Of a stretch of DNA of 39,459 bases, positions 1 to 11,304 are shown piece after piece. The position numbers and the translations under genes are program-made. Origin of the DNA: Novosphingobium sp. (lineage in GTDB: Bacteria > Pseudomonadota > Alphaproteobacteria > Sphingomonadales > Sphingomonadaceae); contig NZ_JAUYRV010000016.1 in NCBI RefSeq assembly GCF_030696665.1, forward strand, positions 1 through 39,459. Direction: 5' to 3'. A model generated the notes under the pieces. The model saw nothing but the letters and a program-made list of their open reading frames with translations. It was not told where the DNA came from and did not search any database. Within the stretch, counting starts at the first letter, position 1. Every line of letters begins with the position of its first letter.

Positions 1-830
1 CCTGCGCCGTTGACCATGCAACCGATGTTGCCATCAAGCTTGATGTAGGCAAGGTCATACTTGCTGGCTTCGATTTCAGCCGGATCTTCCTCGGTCTCGT
101 CGCGCAGGGCGAAGACATCGGGGTGGCGATACAGCGAGTTCGAATCGAAGCTCATCTTGGTGTCGAGGACGAGGAGGTTTCCGTCCTTGGTTTCCACCAG
201 CGGGTTGATTTCGAGCATGTCGCAATCAAGCGCCACGAAGGCGTTGTAAAGCTGGCCAGAGATCTTGGCGGCCTGCTTGTGCAGTTCGCCCGTCAGGCCC
301 AGTGCGAAGCCGACAGCGCGGCCGTGGTGCGGCATGAAGCCTTCAGCCGGATCGATGGTGATTGTGTGGATCTTTTCCGGCGTCGAGTGGGCGACTTCTT
401 CGATGTCCATGCCACCTTCGGTCGACACGATCATGGCGACGCGGCTGGAAGCGCGGTCCACGACCATCGACAGGTAGTATTCCTTGGCAATATCAACGCC
501 ATCGGTCACGTAGAGGCGATTGACCTGCTTGCCTGCGTCACCGGTCTGGATGGTGACGAGGGTGTTGCCGAGCATTTCCTTGGCGAAAGCTTCGACTTCC
601 TCGATGCTCTTGGCCAGGCGCACGCCGCCCTTGGCATCGGCGGGAAGTTCCTTGAACTTGCCCTTGCCGCGACCGCCAGCGTGGATCTGCGCCTTGACGA
701 CATAGAGCGGCCCGGGAAGCTGCTTTGCGGCAGCAACAGCTTCTTCAACGGTCAGCGCGGCAATGCCGGCCGGAATGCCGACGCCAAACTTTGCCAGCAG
801 TTCCTTGCCCTGATATTCATGGACGTTCAT
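1..830 (-). CDS. sucC: Succinyl-CoA ligase (ADP-forming) beta subunit, 3' end cut by window edge
   Basis: TCA-cycle enzyme subunit that with SucD interconverts succinyl-CoA and succinate, coupled to nucleoside triphosphate formation. The visible 276 codons begin [12 protein letters not shown] and run into an ATP-grasp region ([13 protein letters not shown] near residues 46-58; later [11 protein letters not shown] and VLDTKMSFD), which is the standard SucC N-terminal layout. The family is about 390-400 residues, so roughly the last third, with the ligase/CoA-binding domain, lies left of the window. sucD would be expected there too, but this is not seen. The start at 830 is the only ATG that fits the family N-terminus. 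The gene is divergent from the phosphatase gene at 1043, so the 212 bp between them should hold both promoters. Recognition is firm. Confidence 0.95.
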   Translation of the reverse strand, partial: MNVHEYQGKELLAKFGVGIPAGIAALTVEEAVAAAKQLPGPLYVVKAQIHAGGRGKGKFKELPADAKGGVRLAKSIEEVEAFAKEMLGNTLVTIQTGDAGKQVNRLYVTDGVDIAKEYYLSMVVDRASSRVAMIVSTEGGMDIEEVAHSTPEKIHTITIDPAEGFMPHHGRAVGFALGLTGELHKQAAKISGQLYNAFVALDCDMLEINPLVETKDGNLLVLDTKMSFDSNSLYRHPDVFALRDETEEDPAEIEASKYDLAYIKLDGNIGCMVNGA

Positions 831-1042
831 GCGTGATCCCCGACTTGAACGGCCCTTCCGGGCCTACAGGCGCGCCACGATCGGCGCAAAGGTATGCGCC
901 GCCAATGGCGCTTTGAGTCGCTATGCCTTAAGCACAGCACGCGAAGCTTGAAAAGGGGCGTAAATGCGAGGCTGCAACCTATCTTTGATAACAACTCGCA
1001 ATTGCAGCGACGCACAAGTGCCTTCGCAATCCGGGGCGCACG

Positions 1043-1819
1043 ATGATCGACTATGATCGCCTTCACGCCATCGTCCGCAGCGCCGGTGAAATGGCCCTCG
1101 CACTCTGGCCTGGCCACGGCCATGCGCCAGCGGTGTGGGAAAAGACACCCGGGAGCCCGGTATGCGATGCCGACATTGCGGTGGATGCATTCCTGAAGCG
1201 CGAACTTGGCGCGTTGCTGCCGTCGGCGGGCTGGCTGTCTGAAGAGACGGTGGATCACCCTGATCGGTTGGACCGCGGGCTGTGCTGGCTGGTCGATCCG
1301 GTGGACGGCACCCGTGATTTTGTGCGTGGACGCCCCGGCTGGTCGGTTTCGGTGGCGCTGGTGAGCGAGGGACGTCCGCTGATCGGTGCGCTCAGCGCCC
1401 CTGCGCGCGGCGAATACTGGGCGGCAATTGCGGGACAAGGCGCGTGGCGCAATGATGTGCCCTTGCAGGCCAGCACCCGCACTGTGCTGGCTGGTTCACG
1501 CGTTCCGGCAGACAGCCTGCCCAAGGCGGACGCCGACCTTGTTGTGGTGGACAAACCCAATTCGATTGCCCTGCGCATCGCGATGGTCGGCGCAAACGAG
1601 GCTGATCTGCTCGCGACTCTGCGCTGGGGCTTTGAATGGGACATCGCGGCGGCCACGCTGATCGCGCGTGAGGCAGGGGCGGCGACATCCGATGCCTTTG
1701 GACAGCCCCTGTCTTACAACAAGCGCGACCCGCGCGCCTTTGGCCTGCTGGTCACCGCGCCTGCGATCCATGCCGCTGCGGTCGAGCGACTGGCGGATCG
1801 GGCGGCAAAACTCGCCTAA
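1043..1819 (+). CDS. Inositol monophosphatase family protein (CysQ-like 3'(2'),5'-bisphosphate nucleotidase)
   Basis: Mg-dependent phosphatase of 258 aa. The FIG/IMPase metal-binding motifs are present: the acidic pair in SEE near residues 66-68, D85-P-V-D88-G-T (the DPxDGT motif) and WDIAA near residue 205. The family includes inositol-1-phosphatases, histidinol phosphatases and CysQ, which recycles PAP from sulfate assimilation. Short alphaproteobacterial members like this are usually annotated CysQ or 3'(2'),5'-bisphosphate nucleotidase, but substrate cannot be read from sequence. The ATG at 1043 gives an N-terminus right at the fold and follows a GGGGCG stretch. The 3' end overlaps the convergent aldo/keto reductase stop by 4 bp, so there is no room for a terminator between them. 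Confidence 0.85.
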   Translation: MIDYDRLHAIVRSAGEMALALWPGHGHAPAVWEKTPGSPVCDADIAVDAFLKRELGALLPSAGWLSEETVDHPDRLDRGLCWLVDPVDGTRDFVRGRPGWSVSVALVSEGRPLIGALSAPARGEYWAAIAGQGAWRNDVPLQASTRTVLAGSRVPADSLPKADADLVVVDKPNSIALRIAMVGANEADLLATLRWGFEWDIAAATLIAREAGAATSDAFGQPLSYNKRDPRAFGLLVTAPAIHAAAVERLADRAAKLA

Positions 1820-2811
1820 TCAAAATCCTCGGTATCGATGGTGGGCAGGATCGCCCCGGCATAGCGGTGGCCGGCTACGGTATGTTGGTTGATCAGCGCA
1901 TCCACTTCGGCTGCGGTGGCGGACGGCACTTCCCAGTCCCACCGTGCGATGTTCTCTTCCAGATGCGCAATCTTGCCGGTCCCGGGGATGGTCACGATAT
2001 GGTCCCCGCGAGAATGCACCCAAGCGAGGCTGAGTTGTGCCGGGGTAACGCCTTCACGCGCGGCGATGGCGTTGAATTCATCGATCAAGGCCAGATTTTT
2101 CGGCCAGTTTTCGCCCATAAAGCGGGGCATTGCCTTGCGAATATCGCCATCAGGCAAAGTCGCCGGATCACGCAAGCCATTGGCCAGCACGCCGCGCCCT
2201 ACCGGTGAGAATGCAACAAAAGCGGTGCCAAGTTCACGGCAGGCGTCGAGCACGGCGATTTCCGCCTGCCGCGTCCACGGCGAATATTCGGTCTGCATCG
2301 CGGCGATCGGATGAACCGATGCGGCCCGGCGGAGCGTGTCCGCAGACATCTCGGACAGACCGATGCCGCCGATCTTGCCCTCTTTCACAAGGTCCGCCAT
2401 CGCGCCGACCGATTCTTCGATGGGCACGGTCTTGTCACGCCGGTGCATGTAATAAAGATCGATGTGGTCGGTCTGCAGCAGCTTGAGCGAGACTTCCAGT
2501 TCGCTGCGGATTGTGTCGGGGTGACAATCCACCCCGCGCTTTTCACCGCTGGCAAAAATGCCCATTTTGGAGGCGAGATAGACCTTGTCGCGCCGCCCCT
2601 TCAGCGCGATGCCGACCTGGGTTTCATTGTGGCCACGGCCATAGAGGCGCGCGGTATCAAAGTGATCGTAGCCGATGTCCACAGCGTGCTGGAGCAGGTG
2701 GATGCCGTCTTCCTCGCTCGGGCGGCCGGTATAGGCCCAGCTTAATGACATGCAGCCAAGGCCGACCGGATTGACCTCTCGTCCGTTGATCGTGCGGCGT
2801 TGAATCGTCAT
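1816..2811 (-). CDS. Aldo/keto reductase
   Basis: NAD(P)H-dependent oxidoreductase, 331 aa, with a full-length (beta/alpha)8 AKR fold. The catalytic tetrad is visible as D52 and Y57 in FDTARLYG, K82 in ASKMG and H123 in YYMHRRD. The C-terminal cofactor region includes HIVTIPGTGKIAHLEEN. It resembles the AKR13/YajO-like group that acts on aldehydes or quinones; the substrate is unknown. The start at 2811 is supported by AGGAG about 9 bases upstream. It is a single gene, convergent with the phosphatase (stops overlap at 1816-1819) and downstream of the terminated OmpA-lipoprotein gene, so it should have its own promoter. Confidence 0.9.
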   Translation of the reverse strand: MTIQRRTINGREVNPVGLGCMSLSWAYTGRPSEEDGIHLLQHAVDIGYDHFDTARLYGRGHNETQVGIALKGRRDKVYLASKMGIFASGEKRGVDCHPDTIRSELEVSLKLLQTDHIDLYYMHRRDKTVPIEESVGAMADLVKEGKIGGIGLSEMSADTLRRAASVHPIAAMQTEYSPWTRQAEIAVLDACRELGTAFVAFSPVGRGVLANGLRDPATLPDGDIRKAMPRFMGENWPKNLALIDEFNAIAAREGVTPAQLSLAWVHSRGDHIVTIPGTGKIAHLEENIARWDWEVPSATAAEVDALINQHTVAGHRYAGAILPTIDTEDFD

Positions 2812-2883
2812 GGGCTGAACTCCTTTGCAGGTGCCGATGCCAGCAGCGCGCGGCGAGGGTCAACCGCGAAACACATGTTCCAT

Positions 2884-2918
2884 AACAAAAACGGCGCCAC
2901 CCGCGAGGGGCAGCGCCG
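2884..2918 (-). terminator. Rho-independent terminator after the OmpA-family lipoprotein gene
   Basis: Read on the minus strand, an 11-bp GC-rich stem (two G-U wobbles) with a CTCGC loop is followed by TTTTTGTT. It lies about 20 bp past the stop at 2940 and separates that gene from the aldo/keto reductase. Confidence 0.8.
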
Positions 2919-2939
2919 CTTCTGAAATGCCTAAAGTGC

Positions 2940-3632
2940 TTATTGGCCGGTGCGTGCAGCGTTCACATCGTCCTGACTGATCGGCACGATCTTGATTTCG
3001 ACGCGACGATTGGCCGAACGGCCCTGCTCGGTGTCGTTCGAAGCAATCGGCTGCGATTCGCCGTAGCCCTGGCTGCGCATGCGGGCATAGCCAACACCGC
3101 GCGAGGTCAGATAGTCCGCAACTGCACGAGCGCGGCGTTCAGACAGTGCCTGATTGTAAGCATCGGAACCGGTCGAATCGGTGTGGCCGTAAACGTCGAT
3201 CAGCGAGTTCGGATACTGCACCAGCGACTGCGCAACGCGATCAAGCGTGGTGCCGAAAGCAGGCTTTACCGTTGAGCTATCGACATCGAACGTCACGCCG
3301 TTCGGCAGGTTGACGAGAATGGCGTTGCCGCCGTCAGTCTCGCTAACGTCGATCCCCGTGCCTGCGGTCTGTTCGCGCAGTTCGCGGATCTGCTTGTCCT
3401 TCTGGTAGCCGATCACGCCACCGGCAACGCCGCCAATGCCCGCGCCGACGATACGCCCGGTCTTGCCACCGATGAGCCCACCGAGCAGCGCACCGCCCAA
3501 AGCACCACCGAGGCCGCCGATGGCGGTGCGCGAAACCTTTTGCTCACCCGTGTTCGGGTCGGTCACGCAGGCAGACAGGCTGACCAGTGATACGGCACAC
3601 AAGCTCGACATCATGACGCGACGAATATTCAT
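2940..3632 (-). CDS. OmpA-family outer-membrane lipoprotein with glycine zipper
   Basis: Predicted peptidoglycan-associated outer-membrane lipoprotein of 230 aa. A type II signal peptide ends in the lipobox LSAC, with lipidated C22. Residues about 38-75 form a glycine-zipper region rich in GGxxGG motifs, then a short charged helix. The OmpA C-terminal peptidoglycan-binding domain occupies about 110-220 (DVYGHTDSTGSDAYNQALSE, later SANRRVEI). The layout matches YiaD-like proteins. I set the start at 3632, because GGACAGGAA lies directly upstream and the signal peptide begins there; an in-frame extension to 3743 has no signal-peptide logic. The 3633-3808 gap holds divergent promoters with the CNNM-family gene. 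Confidence 0.9.
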   Translation of the reverse strand: MNIRRVMMSSLCAVSLVSLSACVTDPNTGEQKVSRTAIGGLGGALGGALLGGLIGGKTGRIVGAGIGGVAGGVIGYQKDKQIRELREQTAGTGIDVSETDGGNAILVNLPNGVTFDVDSSTVKPAFGTTLDRVAQSLVQYPNSLIDVYGHTDSTGSDAYNQALSERRARAVADYLTSRGVGYARMRSQGYGESQPIASNDTEQGRSANRRVEIKIVPISQDDVNAARTGQ

Positions 3633-3808
3633 TTCCTGTCCCCTTTGACCGGCGTTCTGTTTTGAATTTAGCGACAGAACGGCGCTTTGACACGGCCAAA
3701 TACGCCCAGTCTGGCTGAACGGTTCCCGAACAGCGTCACACAAACCAGATAAGCCGGAACCAACAACCGGCTATTCGCCTTTTCGGGGAAGTCTGTTAGG
3801 GGCGAAGA

Positions 3809-5137
3809 ATGACTCCTTATCCTTGGTCCGACGTCCTGTTCATTCTGGGCCTCGTCGTGCTCAACGGCCTGTTTTCCATGTCGGAACTGGCAATCGTCTC
3901 GGCTCGCTCCTCGCGGCTAAAGGTTGCCGCCGAAGAAGGTAGCAAGGGCGCAAAGGTGGCCTTGGCGCTGGCTGCCGACCCCGGAAAATTTTTATCGACA
4001 GTGCAGATCGGCATTACGCTCGTCGGCATTATCGCCGGTGCCTATTCCGGGGCGAGTCTTGGTGGGCCTACGGCTGAACGACTCGCCGCATGGGGCTTCC
4101 CGGAGCGCTATGCCGACGATGTGGGTTTCGCTCTCGTCATTGCCATTACCACTTATCTCAATCTGGTGGTTGGCGAACTCGTGCCCAAGCATCTGGCTTT
4201 GCGCGCTTCGGACACGATTGCAAAGATCGCAGCGCCGCCAATGGCCATGATGGCGCGGATTACGGCACCACTGGTGTGGTTGCTGGACAATTCCACCAGC
4301 CTGATCATCCGCCTGCTTGGCCTGAAAAAGGGCACCGATCAGGAGGTTACCGCCGAAGAGCTGCACATGATCTTTGCCGAGGCCACGCGATCAGGCGTGA
4401 TCGAGGAAGAAGAGCGCGCGCTGATGAGCGGCATCATGCGGTTGGCCGAGCGTCCGGTGCGCGAGGTGATGACGCCGCGCACCGAACTTCACTGGATCGA
4501 GCGCCGCGCGCCCGAAACGGAGCTTCGCGCGGCGATTGAGGACTCTCCCCATTCACTGCTGCTGGTGGCCGATGGCTCGGTCGACAAGATCGTCGGCGTG
4601 GTCAAAGTGCGTGACGTGCTGTCCACGCTGCTGCGCGGCCGCAAGGTGCAACTGGGTCGCCTGATGAAAAAGCCCGCCATCGTGCCCGACCAGTTGGATA
4701 CGATGGACGCGCTGACCATGATCCAGCAGGCCGAAGTGGCGCTGGCGCTGGTCCATGACGAATACGGCCATCTTGAAGGCATCGTTACCCCGGCAGACCT
4801 GCTGGCGGCCATTGCAGGCAACTTCGTTGGCCACGGCGATGCGGGCGATTCGCCAATGGTGGTGGAGCGCGAGGATGGATCGCTGTTGATCGCGGGCGCG
4901 TTTCCCGCTGATGCGCTGGCAGATCGGCTGGGCATCGATATGCCTGACGACCGCGAGTTTGCCACGACCGCCGGGTTTTGCCTCTCGGTCCTGAAGCGTC
5001 TGCCAAACGAGGGCGAGCATTTCACCGATCAGGGCTGGCGTTTTGAAGTGGTCGACATGGACGGGCGCAAGATCGACAAGCTGCTGGTCAGCAAAAAGAA
5101 GGCTGCGGTGGTGATTGAGCCGGAGGGTGACGGGTAA
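3809..5137 (+). CDS. CNNM/CorC-type transporter (hemolysin family, DUF21-CBS-CorC_HlyC)
   Basis: Inner-membrane protein of 442 aa in the HlyC/CorC (CNNM) family, linked in other bacteria to magnesium or cobalt efflux and sometimes called hemolysin. The N-terminal DUF21 membrane domain spans about residues 5-195 with four hydrophobic segments. A cytoplasmic CBS pair covers about 215-335 (VMTPRTELHWIE marks the first, HDEYGHLEGIVTPADLL the second). The transporter-associated CorC_HlyC domain occupies about 350-430. All domains are intact. The ATG at 3809 follows GGGGCGAAG. The gene stands alone and ends at a strong bidirectional terminator shared with gltD. The transported ion is inferred from the family only. 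Confidence 0.9.
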   Translation: MTPYPWSDVLFILGLVVLNGLFSMSELAIVSARSSRLKVAAEEGSKGAKVALALAADPGKFLSTVQIGITLVGIIAGAYSGASLGGPTAERLAAWGFPERYADDVGFALVIAITTYLNLVVGELVPKHLALRASDTIAKIAAPPMAMMARITAPLVWLLDNSTSLIIRLLGLKKGTDQEVTAEELHMIFAEATRSGVIEEEERALMSGIMRLAERPVREVMTPRTELHWIERRAPETELRAAIEDSPHSLLLVADGSVDKIVGVVKVRDVLSTLLRGRKVQLGRLMKKPAIVPDQLDTMDALTMIQQAEVALALVHDEYGHLEGIVTPADLLAAIAGNFVGHGDAGDSPMVVEREDGSLLIAGAFPADALADRLGIDMPDDREFATTAGFCLSVLKRLPNEGEHFTDQGWRFEVVDMDGRKIDKLLVSKKKAAVVIEPEGDG

Positions 5138-5160
5138 CCACCACACGGTTCGGGGACATG

Positions 5161-5195
5161 AAAAAAGGGGCGCCCGATCTGGACGCCCCTTTTTC
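5161..5195. terminator. Bidirectional rho-independent terminator between the CNNM gene and gltD
   Basis: Inverted repeat with the arms AAAAAGGGGCG and CGCCCCTTTTT around an 11-base loop. It has a T run on both strands, so it can end transcripts of the plus-strand CNNM gene and of the minus-strand gltBD operon. Confidence 0.9.
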
Positions 5196-5217
5196 TGTTT
5201 CAGCTATGGCGTGATGA

Positions 5218-6651
5218 TCAGCGTGGCAGTTCGCTCACGCCCATCAGCGCTTCATCCACAGCGCGTGCGCACTGGCGGCCTTCGCGGATCGCCCAGACGA
5301 CGAGGCTCTGCCCCCGGCGCATGTCACCGCAAGAGAACACGTTCTCGACGCTGGTCTTGTAGTCGGCCACGTTGCCCTTCACGTTGCCGCGCGGATCAAG
5401 TTCGACACCTGCCTGTTCGAGCAAGCCTTGCTTGCGCGGACCGAGGAAGCCCATCGCCAGGAAGATCAGGTCCGCCTTGATGACGAATTCGCTGCCCGCG
5501 ACTTCCTGCATCTGGCCGCCCACCCACTCGACGCGGACGCATTCGAGACCGGCAACATCGTTTTCGCCCACCACGCGCTTCGTCAACACGGCGAACTCAC
5601 GCTCGCAGCCTTCTTCGTGGCTGGAGGACGTGCGCAGCTTGAGCGGCCAGTTGGGCCATGACAGCGCCTTGTCTTCCTTTTCAGGAGGCTTGGGCATGAT
5701 TTCCAACTGGGTGACCGAAGCTGCGCCCTGACGGTTGGACGTGCCGACGCAGTCCGAACCGGTATCGCCGCCGCCGATGACGACAACATGCTTGCCCGTG
5801 GCGAGCAGCGAGCCACGCGGAGCGGCGCGCAGTTCATCGTCGCCTGCATTGCGCTTGTTCTGCTGGGTCAGGAATTCCATCGCCATGCGCACGCCGGGCA
5901 GTTCTGCGCCGGGGATGCCAAGGCCACGCGGATCTTCCGCGCCGCCCGCCAACACCACTGCATCGAAGTTTTCGCGCAGTGAGGCGAACGAGACGGTCAC
6001 GCCCACTTCCACCCCGGTGCGGAACTGGACGCCTTCAGCCTCCATCTGCATCGCGCGGCGGTTGATGTGGGTCTTTTCCATCTTGAAATCAGGGATGCCG
6101 TAACGCAGCAGCCCGCCGATGCGGTCGTTCTTTTCGAACACCGTGACCGAGTGACCGGCGCGCGCCAGCTGCTGGGCAGCGGCCATGCCGGCCGGGCCGG
6201 AGCCGATCACGGCAACCGACTTGCCGGTTTTCTTCGCTGGAACCTGCGGTTCGATCCAGCCTTCCTTCCACCCGCGATCAACGATGGCGCATTCGATCGA
6301 CTTGATGGTGACCGGCTGGTCCACGATGTTCAGCGTGCAGGCCGCCTCGCACGGGGCGGGGCAGATGCGGCCGGTGAATTCGGGGAAGTTGTTGGTCGAA
6401 TGGAGATTGTCGACGGCCTCGCGCCAGTCGTTCTCATAGACCAGGTGGTTCCAGTCAGGGATCTGGTTGTTCACCGGGCAGCCGTTGTGGCAGTACGGAA
6501 TGCCGCAGTTCATGCAGCGTGCCGCCTGCCCTTTCAGGCCTGCATCGTCATGCGGGATGACGAATTCGCGGTAGTGCTTCAACCGTTCCGAAGGCGCATC
6601 ATAGCTGCGATCCTTGCGGTCGATTTCGAGAAAGCCGGTTGCCTTGCCCAT
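5218..6651 (-). CDS. gltD: Glutamate synthase (NADPH) small subunit
   Basis: Beta subunit of glutamate synthase, 477 aa. It takes electrons from NADPH via FAD and passes them through Fe-S clusters to the GltB FMN for reductive amination of 2-oxoglutarate. The N-terminal ferredoxin-like cysteine sets are complete: C46, C49, C54, C58 and C97, C101, C105. The FAD-binding motif [10 protein letters not shown] lies near residues 150-159 and the NADPH-binding motif IGGGDTGSD near 295. The C-terminal [17 protein letters not shown] is the usual FAD-contact end. The start follows the gltB stop by 12 bp with an AAGGG upstream, so the genes form one operon, gltB-gltD. Recognition is certain. Confidence 0.97.
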   Translation of the reverse strand: MGKATGFLEIDRKDRSYDAPSERLKHYREFVIPHDDAGLKGQAARCMNCGIPYCHNGCPVNNQIPDWNHLVYENDWREAVDNLHSTNNFPEFTGRICPAPCEAACTLNIVDQPVTIKSIECAIVDRGWKEGWIEPQVPAKKTGKSVAVIGSGPAGMAAAQQLARAGHSVTVFEKNDRIGGLLRYGIPDFKMEKTHINRRAMQMEAEGVQFRTGVEVGVTVSFASLRENFDAVVLAGGAEDPRGLGIPGAELPGVRMAMEFLTQQNKRNAGDDELRAAPRGSLLATGKHVVVIGGGDTGSDCVGTSNRQGAASVTQLEIMPKPPEKEDKALSWPNWPLKLRTSSSHEEGCEREFAVLTKRVVGENDVAGLECVRVEWVGGQMQEVAGSEFVIKADLIFLAMGFLGPRKQGLLEQAGVELDPRGNVKGNVADYKTSVENVFSCGDMRRGQSLVVWAIREGRQCARAVDEALMGVSELPR

Positions 6652-6663
6652 CGTATCTAACCC

Positions 6664-9600
6664 TTACTCAGCCGCGACAGACGCGGCTTCGAGGCGCTCG
6701 GCCTCCATCTGACGGAGCGCCCGCGCATAATCGCGCGGCATGACCTTGACGAACTTTGGCAGAGCCTCTGCCCAGTTGTCGAGAATCTCGCGGGCGCGTT
6801 TGCTGCCGGTGTAGAGGTGATGCCGTTCCACCAGCACGCGCAGACGTTCCGCGTCATGATAAAGCATGTCGCCCATGCCGTAGTCATAGACGTCAACGCC
6901 GCGCTGCTGCGGACGGCCTGCCCCGTCATCCTCATCGCGCTCAGCCGAAACCGGCAGCACGTCGACCATAGCGCCGTTGACGAGCTGGGCGAAGTTGCCG
7001 TCCACATCGTAGACATAGGCAATGCCGCCGGACATGCCGGCCGCAAAGTTGCGCCCGGTCCGGCCCAGCACTGCGACAACGCCGCCGGTCATATACTCGC
7101 AGCCATGATCGCCGGTGCCTTCGACAACTGCGATGGCACCCGAATTGCGCACAGCAAAGCGTTCACCACCCACACCGTTGAAGTAGGCCTCACCGGCAAT
7201 CGCGCCGTAAAGCACGGTGTTGCCGACGATGATGTTCTCCGCCGGATCGCGTTCGACATGCGCCGGAGGACGCACGATCACGCGGCCGCCCGAAAGGCCC
7301 TTGCCCACATAGTCATTGGCATCGCCCACCAAATCGAGCGTGACGCCGTGTGCAAGGAACGCACCGAACGATTGTCCGGCCACACCCTTGAACGATACAT
7401 GCACGGTGTTGTCCGGCAGGCCCTTGTGGCCATACTTCTTGGCCACTTCGCCCGAAAGCATTGCGCCGACCGTGCGGTTGACGTTGATCACCGTGCGTTC
7501 AAGGCGAACCGCCTGCCCGCTTTCCAACGCCGCAGCGCTGGCCCTGATCAAGTCCTGATCGAGCGCCGCTTCAAGGCCGTGGTCCTGCGTGCCGCTCCAG
7601 TTCAGGGTCGTGCCGGGGGCCGGTTCGACGCGGTGGAGCAGCTTCGACAGGTCGATGCCTTCAAGCTTCCAGTGGTGGATCGCCTTGTTGGCCTCAAGCC
7701 GGTCAACCCGCCCGACCATTTCAGCTACGGTACGGAAGCCCATTTCGGCCATGATCGCGCGCAGCTCTTCGGCGACGAAGAAGAAGTAGTTGATCACATG
7801 CTCCGGCTGACCGGTAAAGCGGGCGCGCAGCACCGGATCCTGCGTGGCAACGCCGACCGGGCAGGTGTTCAGGTGGCACTTGCGCATCATGATGCAGCCA
7901 GCGGCGATCAACGGTGCGGTGGCAAAGCCGAACTCGTCAGCGCCGAGCAGCGCGGCCACGGCCACGTCACGCCCGGTGCGCAGGCCACCATCAGCTTGCA
8001 CGCAGATGCGGCTGCGCAGGTTGTTGAGCAGCAGCGTCTGCTGGGTTTCGGCAAGGCCGATCTCCCAAGGCGAACCCGCGTGCGTCAGCGAGGTCAGCGG
8101 AGAAGCGCCCGTGCCACCTTCGTAGCCCGAGATCGTCACATGATCGGCGCGCGCCTTGGAAACGCCCGCAGCCACAGTGCCAACGCCCACTTCGGACACC
8201 AGCTTGACCGAAATGCGCGCGCCTGTGTTCACGTTCTTGAGATCGTGAATGAGCTGCGCAAGGTCTTCGATCGAGTAGATGTCGTGGTGCGGCGGCGGCG
8301 AAATCAGGCCAACGCCGGGGGTGGAATGGCGGGTCTTGCCAATGGTCTTGTCAACCTTGTCACCCGGCAGCTGGCCGCCCTCACCGGGCTTTGCGCCCTG
8401 CGCCATCTTGATCTGCACATCATCGGCATTGACGAGGTATTCCGCGGTCACGCCAAAGCGGCCCGAGGCGACCTGCTTGATCGCCGAACGCATCGAATCG
8501 CCATTGGCCATCGGCGTGAAGCGCGCCGGATCTTCGCCGCCTTCACCGGTGTTCGACTTTCCGCCGATGCGGTTCATCGCCACGGCCAGCGTGGTATGCG
8601 CTTCCCAGCTGATCGAGCCATAGCTCATCGCGCCGGTGGCGAAACGCTTGACGATTTCGCTGGCGGGTTCAACCTCTTCGAGCGCAATGGCCTGATCAGC
8701 CTTCTTCAGCTCCATCAGCCCGCGAATGGTCAGCTGGCGTTCGGCCTGATCGTTGATCGACTGGGCGAATTCCCGATACTTTTCAGGGGTGTTGCCGCGC
8801 ACAGCATGCTGCAGGCTGGCGATGTTGCTGGCCGTCCAGGCATGTTCTTCGCCACGCAGGCGCAGCTGGTACATCCCGCCCACGTCGAGCATCTTCTTGT
8901 AGATCGGGTTGTCACCATAGGCAGCAGCGTGGCGGCGAACGGTTTCCTCGGCGATTTCCTTCAAGCCGACGCCTTCGATGGTCGTCGCGGTGCCGGTGAA
9001 ATAGGCGTCCACGAACGCGCTCGACAGGCCCACCGCGTCAAAGATCTGCGCGCCGCAATAGGACTGGTAGGTCGAAATGCCCATCTTGGACATGACCTTC
9101 AGGATGCCCTTGCCGATGGCCTTGATGTAGTTCTTCTTTACATCCTTGGTTTCGAGCGGAAGCTCCTTGGCAACGCGGATCTGCTCCAGCGTCTCGAACG
9201 CCAGATACGGATTGATCGCTTCCGCGCCATAGCCCGCCAACACGCAGAAGTGATGCACTTCGCGCGCTTCGCCGGTTTCAACCACAAGGCCGGTCTGCAT
9301 GCGCAGGCCCTGACGCACCAGATGCTGATGCACCGCTGCCGTTGCCAGCGCCGCCGGCATCGGGATACGGCTTTCGCACTGCGCGCGGTCAGACAGGATC
9401 AGGATGTTCTTGTCGGCCAGCACGGCTTCGGTGGCGGCCCAGCACATTTCCTTGATCGCCTGTCCAAGACCATCGGCCCCGCTGGCTGCGTCCCACGTTG
9501 CGTCGATAGTGGCGGTGCGGAATGCACCGTCAAGCGCGGCCTCGACCGAGCGGATCTTGGCCACTTCCTCATTCGTCAGGATCGGCTGATCAACTTCGAG

Positions 9601-11304
9601 GCGCTTGTGGCTGCCCGCATCGTGACCCAGCAGGTTCGGGCGCGGCCCGATCATGCTGACCAGCGACATCACCAGTTCTTCGCGGATCGGATCGATCGGC
9701 GGGTTGGTGACCTGCGCAAAGTTCTGCTTGAAGTAATCATACAGCAGGCGCGAACGCTTTGACAGCACCGCAATCGGCGTGTCGGTGCCCATCGAACCCA
9801 GCGGGTCTTCCCCGGCAATCGCCATCGGTTCGAGGAACTTGCTGATGTCTTCCTGCGTGTAGCCAAACGCCTGCTGCCGATCCAGCAGCGAGGTTGTCTC
9901 AACCGGCAGCGCAGCCAGCTCAGGCTCGATCACGTCGAGCTTCTTGAGGTTGTACTGCGCCTGTTCGAGCCACTCTTCATAAGGCTCGGCAGCAGCCAAT
10001 ACTGCCTTGATTTCCTCATCCTCGATGATCTTGCCCTGCTCCATGTCGATCAGGAGCATACGGCCCGGCTGCAGGCGCCACTTGCGGACGATGTCTTCTT
10101 CACGGAAGGGCAGAACGCCGCTTTCCGAAGCCATGCAGATCAAATCATCGCGCGTGATCGAGAAGCGTGCGGGGCGCAGGCCATTGCGGTCCAGCGTCGC
10201 GCCGATCTGGCGGCCATCGGTAAAGGCCACGGCAGCGGGGCCGTCCCACGGTTCCATCAGCGCAGCGTGGTATTCATAGAACGCACGGCGCGCAGGCGTC
10301 ATCAGCGGGTTGCCGGCCCATGCTTCGGGAATCAGCATCATCACCGCATGGGCAAGGCTGTATCCGCCCGCCAACAGCAGTTCGAGTGCGTTATCAAGGC
10401 AAGCCGTGTCCGACTGGCCGTGCGGGATCAGCGGCCACATCTTGTCCAGATCCGGGCCAAGCAGCTCGGATTCCATCGTGCGGCGGCGTGCGTTCATCCA
10501 GTTCACGTTGCCGCGAACGGTGTTGATTTCACCATTGTGGGCAACGAAGCGGAACGGGTGCGCAAGCTTCCAGCTGGGGAAAGTGTTGGTGGAGAAGCGC
10601 TGGTGAACCATGCCGAGCGCCGAAACGCAGTCAGGATCACGCAGATCGTCATAGAACGAGCCGACCTGGTTGGCCAGCAACAGCCCCTTGTAGACAATCG
10701 TGCGGGTCGAGAAGCTGGGCATGTAGAGCTGCGTCACGCCCGGCAACCCGTGCTTTTCAGCCATTGCTGCCAGCGGGTTCTGCGTCTGCTTGCGGATGGC
10801 AAGCAGCTTGCGCTCAAAAGCGTTCTGGTCCGGCGTGTTGGCCCCGCGCTTGATGAAGCACTGGCGGATCACCGGCATCGATTCGATCACGGTCTTGCCA
10901 AGGCCGTCCATCGTGACGGGCACATCGCGCCAGCCGATCAGTTCCTGACCTTCCTTGGCAATGAACTTCTCGAAAAACTCGGTCACGAACAGGCGTGCAG
11001 CTTCGTCCTGCGGCAGGAAGCACATGGCCACGGCATAATCGCCCGGCTGCGGCAGTTCACGGCCTTCAGAAGCGGCCCATTTGCGGAACAGCGGATCGGG
11101 AATCTGGATCAGCAGACCGGCGCCGTCGCCCAGCAACGGATCGGCACCGACCGCGCCGCGATGATCAAGATTGCGCAGAATCTCAAGCGCCTGATCCACG
11201 ATGGCATGACTTTTCTGGCCTTTAATGTGAGCGATGAAGCCCACGCCACAAGCGTCATGTTCGTTACGCGGATCGTACAGGCCCTGAACCGGCGGAAATC
11301 CCAT
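6664..11304 (-). CDS. gltB: Glutamate synthase (NADPH) large subunit
   Basis: Alpha subunit of glutamate synthase, 1546 aa, making glutamate from glutamine and 2-oxoglutarate. The class II amidotransferase nucleophile is C19 in the DACGVGF motif; the preceding 18 residues are the propeptide that is normally cleaved. The central domain is followed by the FMN/TIM-barrel synthase domain ([16 protein letters not shown]). The 3Fe-4S cysteines are C1137, C1143 and C1148, with the canonical 6/5 spacing. A C-terminal glycine-rich beta-helix (GLSGGRVIV, later [15 protein letters not shown]) closes the protein. I set the start at 11304: TAGGA lies about 9 bases upstream and the propeptide has the right length. 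Reading upstream to 11433 would add 43 unrelated residues. Confidence 0.97.
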   Translation of the reverse strand: MGFPPVQGLYDPRNEHDACGVGFIAHIKGQKSHAIVDQALEILRNLDHRGAVGADPLLGDGAGLLIQIPDPLFRKWAASEGRELPQPGDYAVAMCFLPQDEAARLFVTEFFEKFIAKEGQELIGWRDVPVTMDGLGKTVIESMPVIRQCFIKRGANTPDQNAFERKLLAIRKQTQNPLAAMAEKHGLPGVTQLYMPSFSTRTIVYKGLLLANQVGSFYDDLRDPDCVSALGMVHQRFSTNTFPSWKLAHPFRFVAHNGEINTVRGNVNWMNARRRTMESELLGPDLDKMWPLIPHGQSDTACLDNALELLLAGGYSLAHAVMMLIPEAWAGNPLMTPARRAFYEYHAALMEPWDGPAAVAFTDGRQIGATLDRNGLRPARFSITRDDLICMASESGVLPFREEDIVRKWRLQPGRMLLIDMEQGKIIEDEEIKAVLAAAEPYEEWLEQAQYNLKKLDVIEPELAALPVETTSLLDRQQAFGYTQEDISKFLEPMAIAGEDPLGSMGTDTPIAVLSKRSRLLYDYFKQNFAQVTNPPIDPIREELVMSLVSMIGPRPNLLGHDAGSHKRLEVDQPILTNEEVAKIRSVEAALDGAFRTATIDATWDAASGADGLGQAIKEMCWAATEAVLADKNILILSDRAQCESRIPMPAALATAAVHQHLVRQGLRMQTGLVVETGEAREVHHFCVLAGYGAEAINPYLAFETLEQIRVAKELPLETKDVKKNYIKAIGKGILKVMSKMGISTYQSYCGAQIFDAVGLSSAFVDAYFTGTATTIEGVGLKEIAEETVRRHAAAYGDNPIYKKMLDVGGMYQLRLRGEEHAWTASNIASLQHAVRGNTPEKYREFAQSINDQAERQLTIRGLMELKKADQAIALEEVEPASEIVKRFATGAMSYGSISWEAHTTLAVAMNRIGGKSNTGEGGEDPARFTPMANGDSMRSAIKQVASGRFGVTAEYLVNADDVQIKMAQGAKPGEGGQLPGDKVDKTIGKTRHSTPGVGLISPPPHHDIYSIEDLAQLIHDLKNVNTGARISVKLVSEVGVGTVAAGVSKARADHVTISGYEGGTGASPLTSLTHAGSPWEIGLAETQQTLLLNNLRSRICVQADGGLRTGRDVAVAALLGADEFGFATAPLIAAGCIMMRKCHLNTCPVGVATQDPVLRARFTGQPEHVINYFFFVAEELRAIMAEMGFRTVAEMVGRVDRLEANKAIHHWKLEGIDLSKLLHRVEPAPGTTLNWSGTQDHGLEAALDQDLIRASAAALESGQAVRLERTVINVNRTVGAMLSGEVAKKYGHKGLPDNTVHVSFKGVAGQSFGAFLAHGVTLDLVGDANDYVGKGLSGGRVIVRPPAHVERDPAENIIVGNTVLYGAIAGEAYFNGVGGERFAVRNSGAIAVVEGTGDHGCEYMTGGVVAVLGRTGRNFAAGMSGGIAYVYDVDGNFAQLVNGAMVDVLPVSAERDEDDGAGRPQQRGVDVYDYGMGDMLYHDAERLRVLVERHHLYTGSKRAREILDNWAEALPKFVKVMPRDYARALRQMEAERLEAASVAAE

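Noticed and set aside
6817..9762. 981-codon open frame antisense to gltB
   Set aside because: It is an exact reverse-strand shadow of a certain gltB with no ribosome-binding site or family motif; long antisense frames are expected in GC-rich coding DNA.
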